A stretch of 64,000 nt of DNA from Leptobrachium leishanense (GCA_009667805.1 CM019071.1:52151514-52215513); one strand, 5' to 3'. Counted from the stretch's first letter, positions 10,496 through 22,619 are shown. Made by a program: numbers and translations. Notes: generated by a model not told the origin, from the letters alone.

Positions 10496-11335
10496 CTCTG
10501 TCAGTTGGTGGTATGTGATGACTTATTTTCTATAAGTGGATGGTAGCTAATAACTAAGTCTCTGTCAGTTGGTGGGATCTGATGACTTATTTTCTATAAG
10601 TGGATGGTAGCTAATAGCTAAGTCTCTGTCGGTGGGATCTGATGACTTATTTTCTATAAGTGGATGGTAGCTAATAGCTAAGTCTCTGTCGGTGGGATCT
10701 GATGACTTATTTTCTATAAGTGGATGGTAGCTAATAGCTAAGTCTCTGTCAATTGGTGGGATCTGATGACTTATTTTCTATAAGTGGATGGTAGCTAATA
10801 CCTCAGTCTCTGTCAGTTGGTGGGATCTGGTCACTTATTTTCTATCAGTTGATGGTAGCTAATAGCTAAGTCTCTGTCAGTTGGTGGGATCTGATGACTT
10901 ATTTTCTATAAGTGGATGGTAGCTAATAGCTAAGTCTCTGTCAATTGGTGGGATCTGATGACTTATTTTCTATAAGTGGATGGTAGCTAATCGCTCAGTC
11001 TTTGACAGTTGGTGGGATCTGATGACTTATTTTCTATAAGTGGATGGTAGCTAATACCTCAGTCTCTGTCAGTTGGTGGGATCTGGTCACTTATTTTCTA
11101 TAAGTGGATGGTAGCTAATAGCTAAGTCTCTGTCAATTGGTGGGATCTGATGACTTATTTTCTATAAGTGGATGGTAGCTAATCGCTCAGTCTTTGACAG
11201 TTGGTGGGATCTGATGACTTATTTTCTATAAGTGGATGGTAGCTAATACCTCAGTCTCTGTCAGTTGGTGGGATCTGGTCACTTATTTTCTATCAGTTGA
11301 TGGTAGCTAATAGCTCAGTCTCTGTCAGTTGACGG
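10496..11335. repeat. 64-bp higher-order array (32-bp dimers, partly 192-bp trimers)
   Basis: Two diverged 32-bp monomers form a 64-bp dimer containing 'gacttattttctataagtgg'. About 13 dimers are present, two of them with a 5-bp deletion (near 10631 and 10691). Between 10908 and 11300 a block of three dimers repeats: the diagnostic 'aatcgctcagtctttgacag' occurs with a spacing of 192 bp (10991 and 11183). The structure is that of a higher-order satellite. Confidence 0.9.
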
Positions 11336-11600
11336 AACGTCATGGCTCAGTCTCTCTCAGGTGGTGGTAATTGATGGCTCACGCTGTCAGTTTTAAGGCA
11401 TATGAGGGCTCAGTCTCTGTCAGCTGATGGATCGTGATAGCACACTTCCTGTCATTTGGTGGTATTTGCTAGCTCACTTCCTGTCAGTTGATGGAGCTTC
11501 ATGGCTCAGTCTCTGTCATTTGTTGTTGGTTTTTGATGGCTCAGTCTTTGGTCAGTTGATGTTCAGTGTTTAGCTTCCCCTGGAGTTGATGGGTGTTAAT
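11336..11600. repeat. 32-bp monomer array, right flank
   Basis: Degenerate monomers return on the right of the homogenised core (gtcagttgatgg, ggctcagtctctgtcag). The pattern of divergent edges around a uniform centre is typical of satellite arrays. Confidence 0.75.
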
Positions 11601-12902
11601 CCTCCCTGATTTATCATCTGATTGTTAACTTTAAATTGGACAGCTGATGTCAAGCAAGAGCTCAACCTGATAGATAGTTGACATCTTGTGAACGTTCAGT
11701 CTGTTTTGGCAAATGACGTTGTACACGACATCTGTCTGTGTGTGATGCTTGATGTGGAATAAGGACATCACTTTAAACAGCCACGAAGGAGATTGTTGCA
11801 AACTCTGTTCGAAAGCGCAGTTTGCTGTCTATTGTTAGGAAAAAGATACACAACACAAGCCTTCACAACCCAAAGGCACCATCACCTCACTGGCGATAAT
11901 GAGATTATAATTAAAAAATAACCCATTAATCTACCAATATCAAGTATCCATGATCATCCGACTCATGCACCGAGGTCAGAGTGTCCGTCGTGAATAAGTC
12001 ATGCTATTGGCAGGTTAATGGACACCAGCAGTCTATCAGCCTCCAGAAACTAACCGTGTGTGTAATGCTGCCAATAAACCATATTAACTTGCGGTGACAT
12101 TAACCAGTCGCTCCTGTTTCCACACAAAGTGCGCTCTTACTCAACACAAAGCTCATTACAGCCCATCCCTCACGCTGCTCTCCAGCGATACCGTTATGGC
12201 TCCTCGCTGTTTTATTACCCGCACACCGGGACGCGGAGGAGGGAGGGGGGGCTGAAATTAAAGACAATTTTCCCAGTTTCGCTACGGTGGAAACGTTCAA
12301 GAACATTCTCTACAGCTTGTAATCAATGAACGAGAGGAATTTTAACTACAGCTTTCAACGACAGCGCAATACTCTGCCGTATACGCCATTAGCCTGTAAA
12401 TCTATAATCACTACGGGAAGTTCGGCAACATAGAAGGAGAAGACGAGCTCGAGCTGAGAGTTTATTCATCCAAGAGAGCCCTACTGTTGGCTTTGCGGAA
12501 ATACTATCAAATATTTAGAGCGAGCAGTGAATTTGCATAAATTATTATGAATATATTATTAATAACAGGCACCAAAGTGAAAACGGTCGATCTGGCACTT
12601 GGGAGAATCAAGAGAATCAGCAGTTAGTGCTCGAGTTCGATCTATTTTCATTAAATCTTAATGTTTTGTTTTTTTGTTTTTAAATCTTACAGTTTGTTAC
12701 AAAAACGCATGTAAATATAAGGATTTATCAAAAAATATCCAGAGCAAGCAGAGGAAATATCCTTATTAATGGGAAGAAAGACAAAAAAATGATGATTTTT
12801 TTAAATATTTAAATTGATTGAAAATGGTAATTTTTTTAAGCATTCTTATCCATTTCCAACAGTTTGGCCTGAAGAATAAATCAGAATATAATAATATCAT
12901 TA
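11601..12902. other. Non-repetitive interval, no gene recognised
   Basis: 1.3 kb without clear repeats. A/T-rich patches at 11895-11960 and 12480-12570 resemble homeodomain-type regulatory sequence but cannot be called. Open frames of 66-68 codons at 12100-12329 overlap on both strands and look random. Confidence 0.4.
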
Positions 12903-14002
12903 TAGGGTTATTCAGAGAGCACCAAGATGTCACGGATATTTCGGTGCTCTCTTGTTCGCCGCACTTCGGTGAGTTCAATTTGCCAAACCTGCAGTGAATT
13001 CGGCATTCACCGCAAAGCCCCCGAAGTGCGCCAAGCCGACCAGCCGAACGTTTCCTATAAACCGCCGAATCAATCAGAAAAACTGCTGCAAACCAAAACC
13101 CAAATGCAACCGACGAATCGTCGAACAGACTGCCGAACGACTCTGACCAGCCGCCGAATGCCTCCGGAAAAATCCAACCAGCCACCAAACATGGGTAAAA
13201 AAGAAAACGCTACTTTTAACCCTTTCGCTGCTGAGGCTTTTCCCGCCTCTGTGCTGAGGTCATTTTTACCGATTTTGCTCATCTTGTTTAAACGTGTTTT
13301 GAAGGCTTATTTTAGTATATGACCCAGACATATTATATATCGTTCTTTCCGTCAGACTCGGCAGATTCATAATATGTCATTATTATATGTATACGTCGTG
13401 ACCTGTCTGTATATTATAACAAAAAATGCAATAAAATATGAATTTTCAATAATTTACAACGTGTAAAGTGTTTTTTTTTCACATTTTAACATGCAAGCAA
13501 TTGCGGTTATATTTTGTATGGGGTGCGCTTGTTAAAAAGTTTAGAGATGGGGTCTCGTTACATTGTTTTTGGGGGAAAATTACGCGATTTTTAATAAACG
13601 CACCACATACAAAAATCGTTAGTGCAGCATCATTGTTCACATTATAATTGAAATGGGAACAATATTGCTGCATTATCGAACCAAAAAAAAGAAAAAAATT
13701 TTTTTTTTATAATTTTTTTCTAAAATATTTTTTTATTTTTATTTTACATTTTTTTAAAAAAACTTTTTCATACTCATGTTTGGTATTGTTGGAACCGCCA
13801 TGCTCTGGCCGATCCAACAATACCAAATATTAACCCCTAACTGCCATGGATCGGGAGATAGGGGGTTCATTGGAACCCCCTATCTCCACCATTGGTGGCA
13901 GTTAGGGGTTTACTCCAAGACTGGCGTCATGATGATGCCAGTCCTCAGGGGGAGTTCCCGGAGGCTTGGCCGACATCCAAGATGTCGGCCAGCTCCGGGA
14001 AA

Positions 14003-14045
14003 GGATCACGAATCGGCGCCGAAAAGCGGCGCCGATTCGTGATCC
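14003..14045. repeat. Perfect 18-bp hairpin
   Basis: GGATCACGAATCGGCGCC pairs with 14028-14045 across a 7-base loop. It is part of the serial-hairpin block and one of its two most perfect stems. Confidence 0.92.
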
Positions 14046-14213
14046 AGCCCCCATGGGGTTAACTCCAGGTACCGTTAGGAAGGACAGGCTGTGCCCTTCC
14101 AAACGGTGCCTGGGTTAACCCCCTGCATGCCACCGATCGGGAGGGAGAGAGGTCCGAAGGACCTCCCCCCTCCCTTTCAGGTGCCTCCTCCGCACATGCG
14201 GGGGGGGCGCCTG

Positions 14214-14251
14214 AATTAGGTGTCATCGCGCCCCCGCGATGACACCTAATT
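14214..14251. repeat. Perfect 17-bp hairpin with 4-base loop
   Basis: AATTAGGTGTCATCGCG pairs with 14235-14251; the loop is CCCC. On either strand an RNA would fold into a tight hairpin of pre-miRNA-like stem quality but shorter than a usual precursor. Confidence 0.92.
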
Positions 14252-14684
14252 ACTCCGGCGGCGGTTCCGGGTGCTGGGCTGACATCAAGGATGTCAGCCC
14301 GCACCGGGGGGGGCCAGTGATCGGACGGAACCCGGCCGAACGCTGGCCCCAAAGGGAGGACGCGCTCAGCGCGTCCACCGCAAGGAACGATACCTGCGGG
14401 TGGATGCGCTCAGCGCGTCCGTAGCAGTGAAGTGGTTAAAAGGCGTTTTTAAAAAAAACAAACATGAAAATAATGTATAAGGTCCTATGAATAACAATAA
14501 AAAAGTCTGTTAGAGAAAAAAAAGGCATTTTAAAAAAAATCTAAATAAAAATTTCACTGAAAAAAATCAAGAAAAATGTCTAAAAAAGAATAAACGGTTG
14601 AATAAATATTGGATAAAAATGGGGAATTTTTATTTTATTGAAACCTATGGGATTCACCTGATTTCTTACCAGACGCGCCTCGCG

Positions 14685-14911
14685 TACCTCCCCTTCTGCT
14701 GGTCCCTGCATTGGCTTCCTGTACCTCCCCCCTCTGCCGGTCCCTCCATTGGCTTCCTGTACCTCCCCCCTCTGCTGGTCCCTCCATTGGCTTCCTGTAC
14801 CCCCCTCTGCCGGTCCCTCCATTGGCTTCCTGTACCTCCCCCTCTGCCGGTCCCTCCATTGGCTTCCTGTACCTCCCCCCTCTGCCGGTCCCTCCATTGG
14901 CTTCCTGTACG
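14685..14911. repeat. 38-39-bp minisatellite derived from LINE coding sequence
   Basis: Six units of about 36-39 bp, each encoding in one frame SLHWLPV (ccctccattggcttcctgt). SLHWLPV is the conserved motif of L2/Rex-type RT that immediately precedes the C-terminal domain found next at 14912. The array therefore appears to be an expansion of that motif in place. Confidence 0.85.
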
Positions 14912-15310
14912 TTCCAGGATACAGTTTAAAATACTGACGCTCATGTTCAAATCGCTCAATAACTCAACCTCTCCCTATATGTCTTCGTTACTCAGCAAAC
15001 ACGTCCCGTCTAGACAACTCCGGTGGATGGGCGACCTCCACCTGTGATCTGTCTACACTCACGTTGCCAGCTCTCGCCTCCAAGACTTCTCAAGGGCAGC
15101 ACCAGTCCTGTGGAATGACTTGCCTCACCCTATCAAACTCTCTGCTGATCTTCAGGCCTTCAAAAAATCCCTCTAAACCCATCTCTTTTGATTACCGTAC
15201 CACATCACTGATGCAACTCATCCCTCTGCTCACCTATTCACACAGGATTGAAACCGCTTCTATGACCCCATCATTCCTGAACCACCGGCACTAATGATCC
15301 TGCTGTATAA
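14912..15310 (+). pseudogene. L2-like LINE reverse transcriptase, C-terminal fragment
   Basis: Frames read FKILTLMFKSLNNSTSPYMSSLL, then after a stop and shifts APVLWNDLPHPIKLSADLQAFKKSL. This is the usual C-terminus of L2-type ORF2, downstream of the palm. Stops and frameshifts are present. It continues the minisatellite at 14685-14911, so the two are one decayed LINE. The exact 3' end is uncertain. Confidence 0.75.
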
Positions 15311-15970
15311 CGTGTATAAATAAAACCCACCATCTCTGCCTCTCCTTGGCTGAAAAGCAGCAGGAGGGGCTTGGAGCTGCTCAGTAGAGCGGCCTTTTGG
15401 TACATTTGTTAGGTACTCACTCTGTAAAGAGGTGCCGTGAAGTGGCGAGTGAGCTTACGTTGCAATGGCCATTGAAACAAACAAAAACCTCAGTTTTGCT
15501 GTACATGGAACACATAGAAATGAGCGCAGATGACACTTTTTTTTCCTTGTTATGTTTTATACATTAACTGGGCTGTTACTCCTGGCAGTTGCTGCCGCTC
15601 CGGTGAGTATGGGCGCAACGACATTTTTTCTGTATTTATGTATATCATGCTTGCAACACCAGTCCGTCGTTCTGCAGCTGTTCCTCTTTCCATGTTTTTG
15701 TTTTTAATCCCAAGTGGGAAGTGTTTGGTGCGTGTATAAATAAATCCCACCATCTCTGGCTCTCCTTGGCTGAAAAGCAGCAGGAGGGGCTTGGAGCTGC
15801 TCAGTAGAGCGGCCTTTTGGTACATTTGTTAGGTACTCACTCTGTAAAGAGGTGCCGTGAAGTGGCGAGTGAGCTTACGTTGCAATGGCCATTGAAACAA
15901 ACAAAAACCTCAGTTTGGTTGTACATGGAACACATAGAAACGAGCGCAGTTGACACTTTTTTTTCCTTGA

Positions 15971-15978
<8 letters not shown>
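15311..15978. repeat. 420-bp tandem duplication (two copies, second truncated)
   Basis: CGTGTATAAATAAA at 15311 and 15731 starts two copies of about 245 matching bases, near identical by eye (aagcagcaggaggggcttgg; cattgaaacaaacaaaaacc). The first copy also has a private segment, 15560-15730. The second stops at TATGTTTT (15971), where the Tc1 element begins. Nothing coding was recognised. Confidence 0.85.
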
Positions 15979-17451
<1,473 letters not shown>

Positions 17452-17453
17452 TA

Positions 17454-19379
17454 TCTCAGTAAGGTCTTAAAACCGTCTCGGGAGATTCAGAGATGTCCTC
17501 AAATGTGACAAATTTGGGACTGTTAGAAGATTTGGAACCTTCTCAAAGATGTTTAAGATCCTGTTAGAAACAATATTACCAAAAAGACACGACTTAACGG
17601 GCAAGAGTTATGTAGATAACTTACATTGCGTAACATTTCTTACATACACAGGGAGCACGCGAACTGCAGAGCGTTAATTATGGAAACAATACGCCTCATT
17701 TAATGATATGCTCATATCGCGTTGCTCAGAGTTATGACACGTATAACTTACAATTTAGAATATTTTATTTAAGTTATAGAGAACTCTTTGCCGGTGGAGA
17801 TATATTTCAGTCGAATAAAAGACACATTTCTGCCGTTCATCATAAAAACACAACACTAAGTGGCTGCTTTATGACATCCTTAGATCATTTCACGACAAAC
17901 ACAGAAACATAAAGTCTCGCAATGAGCGCTCCCCCACCACTCTAATTGGACGTTTCGTTCAACCCAACTCGATATTTTACATCATGCGGCAAATCGAGGA
18001 GGTGCGTAGATTTATTCGCGGCACGTTCGGCGCGAGTCTCTACTTTCGACGTGATTTTCTGGGGGAATTCGCATGGAAAGAAATATCTGCTTTTTGTTAT
18101 TATGTGAAAAAATAAACAATAATTTGGGCGGTGTAAGAAGAGCTCGGAAACGAATCAACGTAAATACTGCGATAAAAACGATGTGATTAACACAAACGAC
18201 TGGAACAAAGTAACTTCAACTGAAGCTCACATTCATGTCGTTTGTTGTGCATTGAATGATCCCTTTAGGTCACGGATCTCGGTTCACTATGTTTTGATAG
18301 GGGTAACAAGGGATTTTTAGGGCTGGTTAGGACCATAGCTAGTATAGGGTTAATAGGGACTTAATAGGAGGGTTTATTTAATTTATTAATAGGGGTTTAC
18401 TTTTACTATTAGGTTAGGGATGGAAGGGGGGCATGCATTAATCTTTGAGTGGTTAATAATCCATAGGGGACACCCCTTAAAAGCCATGTGGGTTTAGATG
18501 GGTTTTAGATGGGGAGCAGGTGGTCTGCACTGCAACCTACCCGCTCTCTGCATATATCTCCGAACTGCCACCAAACCCACGGGCTGGCAGTTCAAGCAAG
18601 ATCTTGAAGAGATGGGCGCCTTTCCTTTGAGGCGTCTTTTATTTTAAGATGCGTCTTTTTAGGAGGCTTTTTTTAAACAGCGACTTTTTTAACGCGTCTG
18701 TTTTGAAGACGCATCTTATTTTCTTGCGTCTTTTTAATGCAATGCTTTTACGGCGCCATTTCTGTTGGATATGTCTTTAAGAACCCGCTTCCAAATTACG
18801 CCGAGAACGTCACTAGACAACTTTGGCAGAAACTGCAGTCGAAAGAACCGTGAAAAATACAGAAACAGACAGTGGAACTGCCTTAAGTAGTGAATTCACC
18901 ATAGTTTCACCGTACTCGATCCACTGTAGCTCTCCAGAGATCACCAAGCGGAATCCATGGTTCTTCCAAAGAAAGAGAATAGTGTTCAGTGAATAACTCC
19001 TTATGTTCCAGCAGGACTGAACGGAATATATTAAGAGTATTGATGTAAATACCTGACGAAGGAATGTTTTATCATGTGCTCCGGGGCTGCCATTAGAATT
19101 TTTGGGGCCCCTTATTGAACCATTGGTTGAGGTGTCCATGTCTCTCAGCTGTCCATTTAAAGCAACCATATTAAAAATAAAACATATTGGCCCCACATGC
19201 TGCTGCCCACCGGGATATATGTTGGTATCTTGGTGAACCAGTCCTGGGTGACATGGAGGGAACCTTACATCTTTGGGACTTAGACGAGCTGTACAGGGTT
19301 TGACAAGGAGCCACCGGGCCCCTGAACATAGCATGGGTTGTCACCCCCGGATATGCTCACCCTTCTGGCAGAGATTTTG
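17454..19379. other. No gene recognised; partly low-complexity
   Basis: 17454-18260 is unremarkable. 18260-18790 has T/A-rich text with repeated 'ggcgtctttt/aagacgcatctt' pieces that pair with each other (18630-18740), possibly a decayed inverted-repeat element. The 173-codon open frame at 18813-19334 (minus) has no recognisable domain or codon bias and overlaps repeat-like text, so I do not call it. Confidence 0.4.
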
Positions 19380-19935
19380 TAGTACCGGCTGGTTGGAGTA
19401 GAGGTAACATCACTGCACTATAACCGTGGAGACCCAGGTTGGAATCCCGGCCAGAGCACCTCTCCAGTAAGTGTCCTTGGGCGAGACACCTAATGGTACA
19501 TACTTGCTACCACACAAGATTGGCTGTGGAGTCCAGTGGTAACGTCTCTACCCTTTGACCGTGGAGAAGCAAGTCAAATCCCATTCAGCACATCCCTCCA
19601 ATACAACTGCGGAGAAGCAAGTCTTGACTTTACAAGAAGCGGGTTCAACCTAACCACCCGGTCACTGATCTACAATCATGGTAAGATGACCCGACTCCAC
19701 TCAGAAGACGCCACCAGCGAGTGTCCTTGGGCAAAACACCTAATGATATGGATGCGCCTACCTCACAAAATACTTGTACATCTCATAGATTGAAAGTTCT
19801 TGGGAACAGGGTCCCACTGAATCAGGCCGTATCATCCATGTGTGGAATCTAATGTATCAACTCCTTGTACACTGATCTTATAAAGCGCTGCGGAATATGA
19901 GGCGCTATATAAATTAAGGATAAAAATAATAATCA
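19380..19935 (+). mobile_element. Composite tRNA-derived SINE(s) with LINE-type tail
   Basis: tRNA-like heads with a B-box-like 'aggttggaatcccgg' at 19436-19450 and related heads at 19530-19590 and 19610-19690 are followed twice by 'gtgtccttgggc.a.acacctaatg' (19470-19494 and 19720-19743). The end has 'aaagcgctgcggaatatgaggcgctatataaatt', a common amphibian SINE/LINE tail, and then an A/T-rich run. It looks like two or three nested or tandem SINEs sharing one tail. The boundaries are approximate. Confidence 0.7.
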
Positions 19936-20299
19936 CAATATGTTTTATGTTCCGGTCATCATGGTCGAGCAGGGGGTTTATCAGCCAAGAGCCCAAAACA
20001 TGGTGGATAATCGTACAAGCCATTAGATAAACAATGGACATTTATTCGTGGATGACAGCAAACACATGCAGGGGAGTCTATGTCACTAAACAAGGCAGGA
20101 ATCTGGATGGCGAACTCCCCAAAAGAAGGGTAGGGGGCACATATGAACACGTTGGCTTGGGAAACACCAACAATGGTGAGACTTGGCATACAGGACACAC
20201 TGGTGATCAGACACGTCATGCACCGGCAATGTGAAGACAACACTATACCATTATATAGAAAGTCCATTCAGGTCTCTTATGTAGGATCTTAAACTCGGT

Positions 20300-20400
20300 C
20301 CCCCCCCTGTTCATTGCCTACAATTCCCAGAATTCTTTGAATGCAATAAATGGCCAGAGAGTCATGGGAGGTCTAGTTCAGAAACATCAGATGGACGGGA
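20300..20400. repeat. Fragment of a dispersed 'ACAATTCCCAGAATTCT' MITE
   Basis: 'cctacaattcccagaattctttgaatgc' recurs at 60640-60668 and, inverted, at 57970-57992 and 62755-62783. The adjoining 'agttcagaaacatc' recurs at 62080. No complete ends were found in any copy. Confidence 0.55.
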
Positions 20401-20519
20401 GTTTGAGATCATTGCCCTAAACGGCCGGTTTCTTCTGGCTGCCTGGAGGACCCGGGACCGACTCGCGACACCAGGACAGTCTTTACATAAAACGTATAAA
20501 AGGAAAGAGAATAAAGGAT

Positions 20520-20910
20520 TCCTAATCGCTTCTCTTATATAATTTATTTGTCATTGAGAGCAATTATTCCACTTTTTATCTACGGAAGAATCGGTCCCTA
20601 AACAGTAATTCCCTGATATCTCGTAAATTTACAGCCTTTTCCCCCATAATAACTGCTCTTTTTTGTTATATGAAGCAAAGCCCGTTAAAAGAGACAAATT
20701 AAAAGATTATTACCTATAGGCAATTAGGAGCGGGACGCTTTACGTCTTCCAGCAAGCGGTGAAAGGCACCGTCACATTTTATAAAGCCCATTAGATTAAA
20801 CAGCGCAGAGCTTGACTTTATATATTTCTCTTCAATTTAGGGATTTCATCGAAAAATGACATTTAAATAATACCGGAGATACGTGCGAATACCTCGAGAT
20901 TTTTGTGAAA
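20520..20910. other. A/T-rich non-repetitive island, possible conserved non-coding element
   Basis: There are no repeats or frames here. TAATT/ATTA-type homeodomain cores are abundant (caattattcc, acaaattaaaagatta, caattaggag, cccattagatta). This is only a composition-based suggestion. Confidence 0.3.
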
Positions 20911-20934
20911 AAAAATTAACATTACAATCTGGAG

Positions 20935-21275
20935 AGCTCGGCGTGTGAGCGCGGCTCGGTGTCAGGCTGCCTCGGGCTGTGAGGGGGACGCGGCAGCAGC
21001 AGGAGGAAGGCGGCAGCAGGTACTTCGTTGGCTGGGCTGTGCGGACAAGGTGAAACATGTGCGGCTGCAGCTAGAAAATCTTCCTGTGTGGTGAGACTAG
21101 GGACCAGAGGCCATGGCGCTGGGAGCGCGGTCAGAGCTGGTCGGAAACCGCTTTGCGTGTGTGGTCGGGGGGGGAAGAGGAGCTGTTGGAGATCAGGCAA
21201 ATTGGCCGCTGGGCCTGGAGAGCTGAGGCCTGTCTCACCGGGACAACCACAATGAGGAGCTGGCGGTAAGAGAGC
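20935..21275 (+). other. GC-rich block with a splice-donor-like end
   Basis: A GC- and CpG-richer block stands out from A/T-rich surroundings. It carries GGC/GCAG repeats (gcggcagcagcaggaggaaggcggcagcag) and ends in ACAACCACAATGAGGAGCTGGCG followed by GTAAGAG at 21258. That is how a first exon with a start codon and donor site could look, but an old retroelement 5' UTR is equally likely. No longer coding frame supports a gene. Confidence 0.25.
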
Positions 21276-21412
21276 CTGGAGCCCCAAACTATAGTGACTG
21301 GGGAACCCCTGCCAGGACCCAGGGACCACTGCTCATACCCAGGGAACCCCTGCCAGGAGGCAGGTCAGTACACGCGCTTTGTAGCGCTGAGTGCACTAAC
21401 GTCAGAGTGGAA

Positions 21413-21537
21413 TGAAGGTCCACTCTCACGGACGTTCCTTCCGCTCTCAAGTGCGCTTGTGTGACCCTGGCATCGATTTAATTACACGAGCGAACTTGAG
21501 AGAGGAAAGAACGTCTGTGAGAGTGGACGTTCCTTCC
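21413..21537. repeat. Inverted repeat, about 38-bp arms
   Basis: 21413-21451 (tccactctcacggacgttcc .. ctctcaag) pairs with 21496-21537 (cttgagag .. agagtggacgttcc) around a 45-base spacer. No target duplication was recognised. Confidence 0.75.
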
Positions 21538-21539
21538 AG

Positions 21540-22000
21540 TCTGACACCCGTGTGACAACCTCTAAGCTCGATCCACTTTTGCTCCTCGCGTAATATTCGA
21601 GGCTCGAGGTTCTCACGTCTCAACAACAAAATCTCTATCCATTGCGTTATACTCGATTATCTACGGTAATACGTACATTTTTTTTACACCGTTTTAACCA
21701 AATTGTCCTAAAATACTTCGGGTACTATCGCGTGTCCTGAGCAAAAGCCGGGATTCTACGGGGAAAAATTTGTGTTTGCTAATTTCCCCTTTGCATCCCG
21801 GTTTCCCCAGGAGATAGCCCCGGCAGCCTGCCCGTTAGCGATCGCTAAGCTCGCGGATGCTGGGGGCAACGCTACAGCACAATCCCCAGCATCCCCTTCA
21901 TTGCATCTATAGGACTCCATGGAGGATCGTGCTGCTGGGTCACATGACTGGCAGGATCTTGCCTCTCTCAAGATCCTGCTGGTCGAGGGAGACTGGGGAC
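21540..22000. other. No recognisable feature
   Basis: No gene, tandem repeat or element end was recognised. The last 8 bases (CTGGGGAC) are the target duplication of the adjoining hAT element. Confidence 0.4.
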
Positions 22001-22440
22001 TAGGGATGTGCACACTTTTTTTTTGTTTCATTTCTTTTCGGCTCGTTTCGTTTCGGCTCAGTGTTTTGTATCAAATTTTTTTGGTGTAATTGGGGAATTT
22101 CGGTCTTTCGGATCGTCTGTTCTCTTCGTTTCAAAGGATCCATCCTCGGACTTTCGTTTTGACTTTAGACGTATGGTATTTCGGATGCTCCGATATTTCG
22201 GTCGATATGGTTATCCTGCTGATTCGTTCATTCGGACGTATCATTTTTTATGAAAGATCCTTTTTTTCTTATGAATAAATGTTAAAACAAATTGCCCGCT
22301 TTTACGTGTTTATTAAATATTTCTAAAACCGTTTATTATTTTCAATTGCAGCAAACAGCCATTTCTTTTATTTATTTTTTTAGGATTAGTTTTGTTTGCC
22401 TTTCCTGAAGAGACTCGTGTTCAGACAATCCTTGCTCGTG

Positions 22441-22612
22441 TCCGGTCTGGCCTCATCCCGAGTGAACCAAGTGGATTCCGGTAACATTTCTGGGGGCTCG
22501 CCCGGATACGAGGCCCTTTGCCGGCACGGCAACGACTGCTGGACACTGTAGCGGTTGACTGCAGGTGCGAGTAATCCCGCTGGTTGGGCGTCCGTTGAAG
22601 GTGAGCTGACAT
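22441..22612 (+). other. Retrovirus-like leader with tRNA-Pro-type primer site, inside hAT A
   Basis: TGGGGGCTCGCCCGGAT at 22491-22507 differs only slightly from the tRNA-Pro primer-binding site used by many gammaretrovirus-like elements. It follows 'gtaaca tttc', similar to the end of an LTR, and is followed at 22599 by AGGTGAGC, a splice-donor-like word. It could be a captured scrap of an endogenous retrovirus. No coding region or second LTR is present, so this stays tentative. Confidence 0.4.
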
Positions 22613-22619
22613 CTGAATT

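Larger units (their letters stand above)
13779..14420. repeat. Run of about ten consecutive hairpins
   Basis: Stems follow each other with little spacing. Pairs: 13779-13792/13814-13827; 13832-13846/13896-13910 with a second inner stem 13854-13868/13873-13887; 13919-13930/13932-13943; 13956-13977/13981-14000; 14003-14020/14028-14045; 14055-14083/14095-14122; 14139-14154/14159-14175; 14214-14230/14235-14251; 14267-14286/14290-14307; and two related short palindromes at 14358-14376 and 14402-14420. Stem sequences differ from hairpin to hairpin. Most are perfect or carry one to three mismatches. Confidence 0.9.
13220..14435. mobile_element. piggyBac-like TTAA element carrying serial hairpins (1.2 kb)
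   Basis: TTAA at 13216-13219 and 14436-14439 borders ends CCCTTTCGCTGCTGAGG and, inverted, CCACTTCACTGCTACGG. TTAA targets and CCCTTT.CTGC ends are usual for piggyBac MITEs. The right half (13779-14420) is almost entirely hairpins. The left half is A/T-rich. It has no transposase. The end similarity is imperfect, so Kolobok is an alternative; the TTAA target makes either a cut-and-paste element. Confidence 0.72.
12904..14660 (+). repeat. CAGGG-family copy, left end present, split by a TTAA element
   Basis: A left end like the family's (gggttattcagagagcacc) at 12905 is followed by GC-rich leader and, after the insert at 13220-14435, by the A-rich core and 'cctatgggattcacctg' at 14644-14660. 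The right terminus is missing; the LINE/minisatellite begins there. The CAGGG copy at 32285-33326 shows the uninterrupted target (ccttttaaaagg). Confidence 0.7.

Noticed and set aside
14598..15047. 149-residue plus-strand open frame
   Set aside because: It is the minisatellite plus the decayed LINE end; only the last part is real LINE coding sequence.
18813..19334. 173-residue minus-strand open frame
   Set aside because: No recognisable domain, no upstream context and no codon pattern; it overlaps text that looks repetitive.
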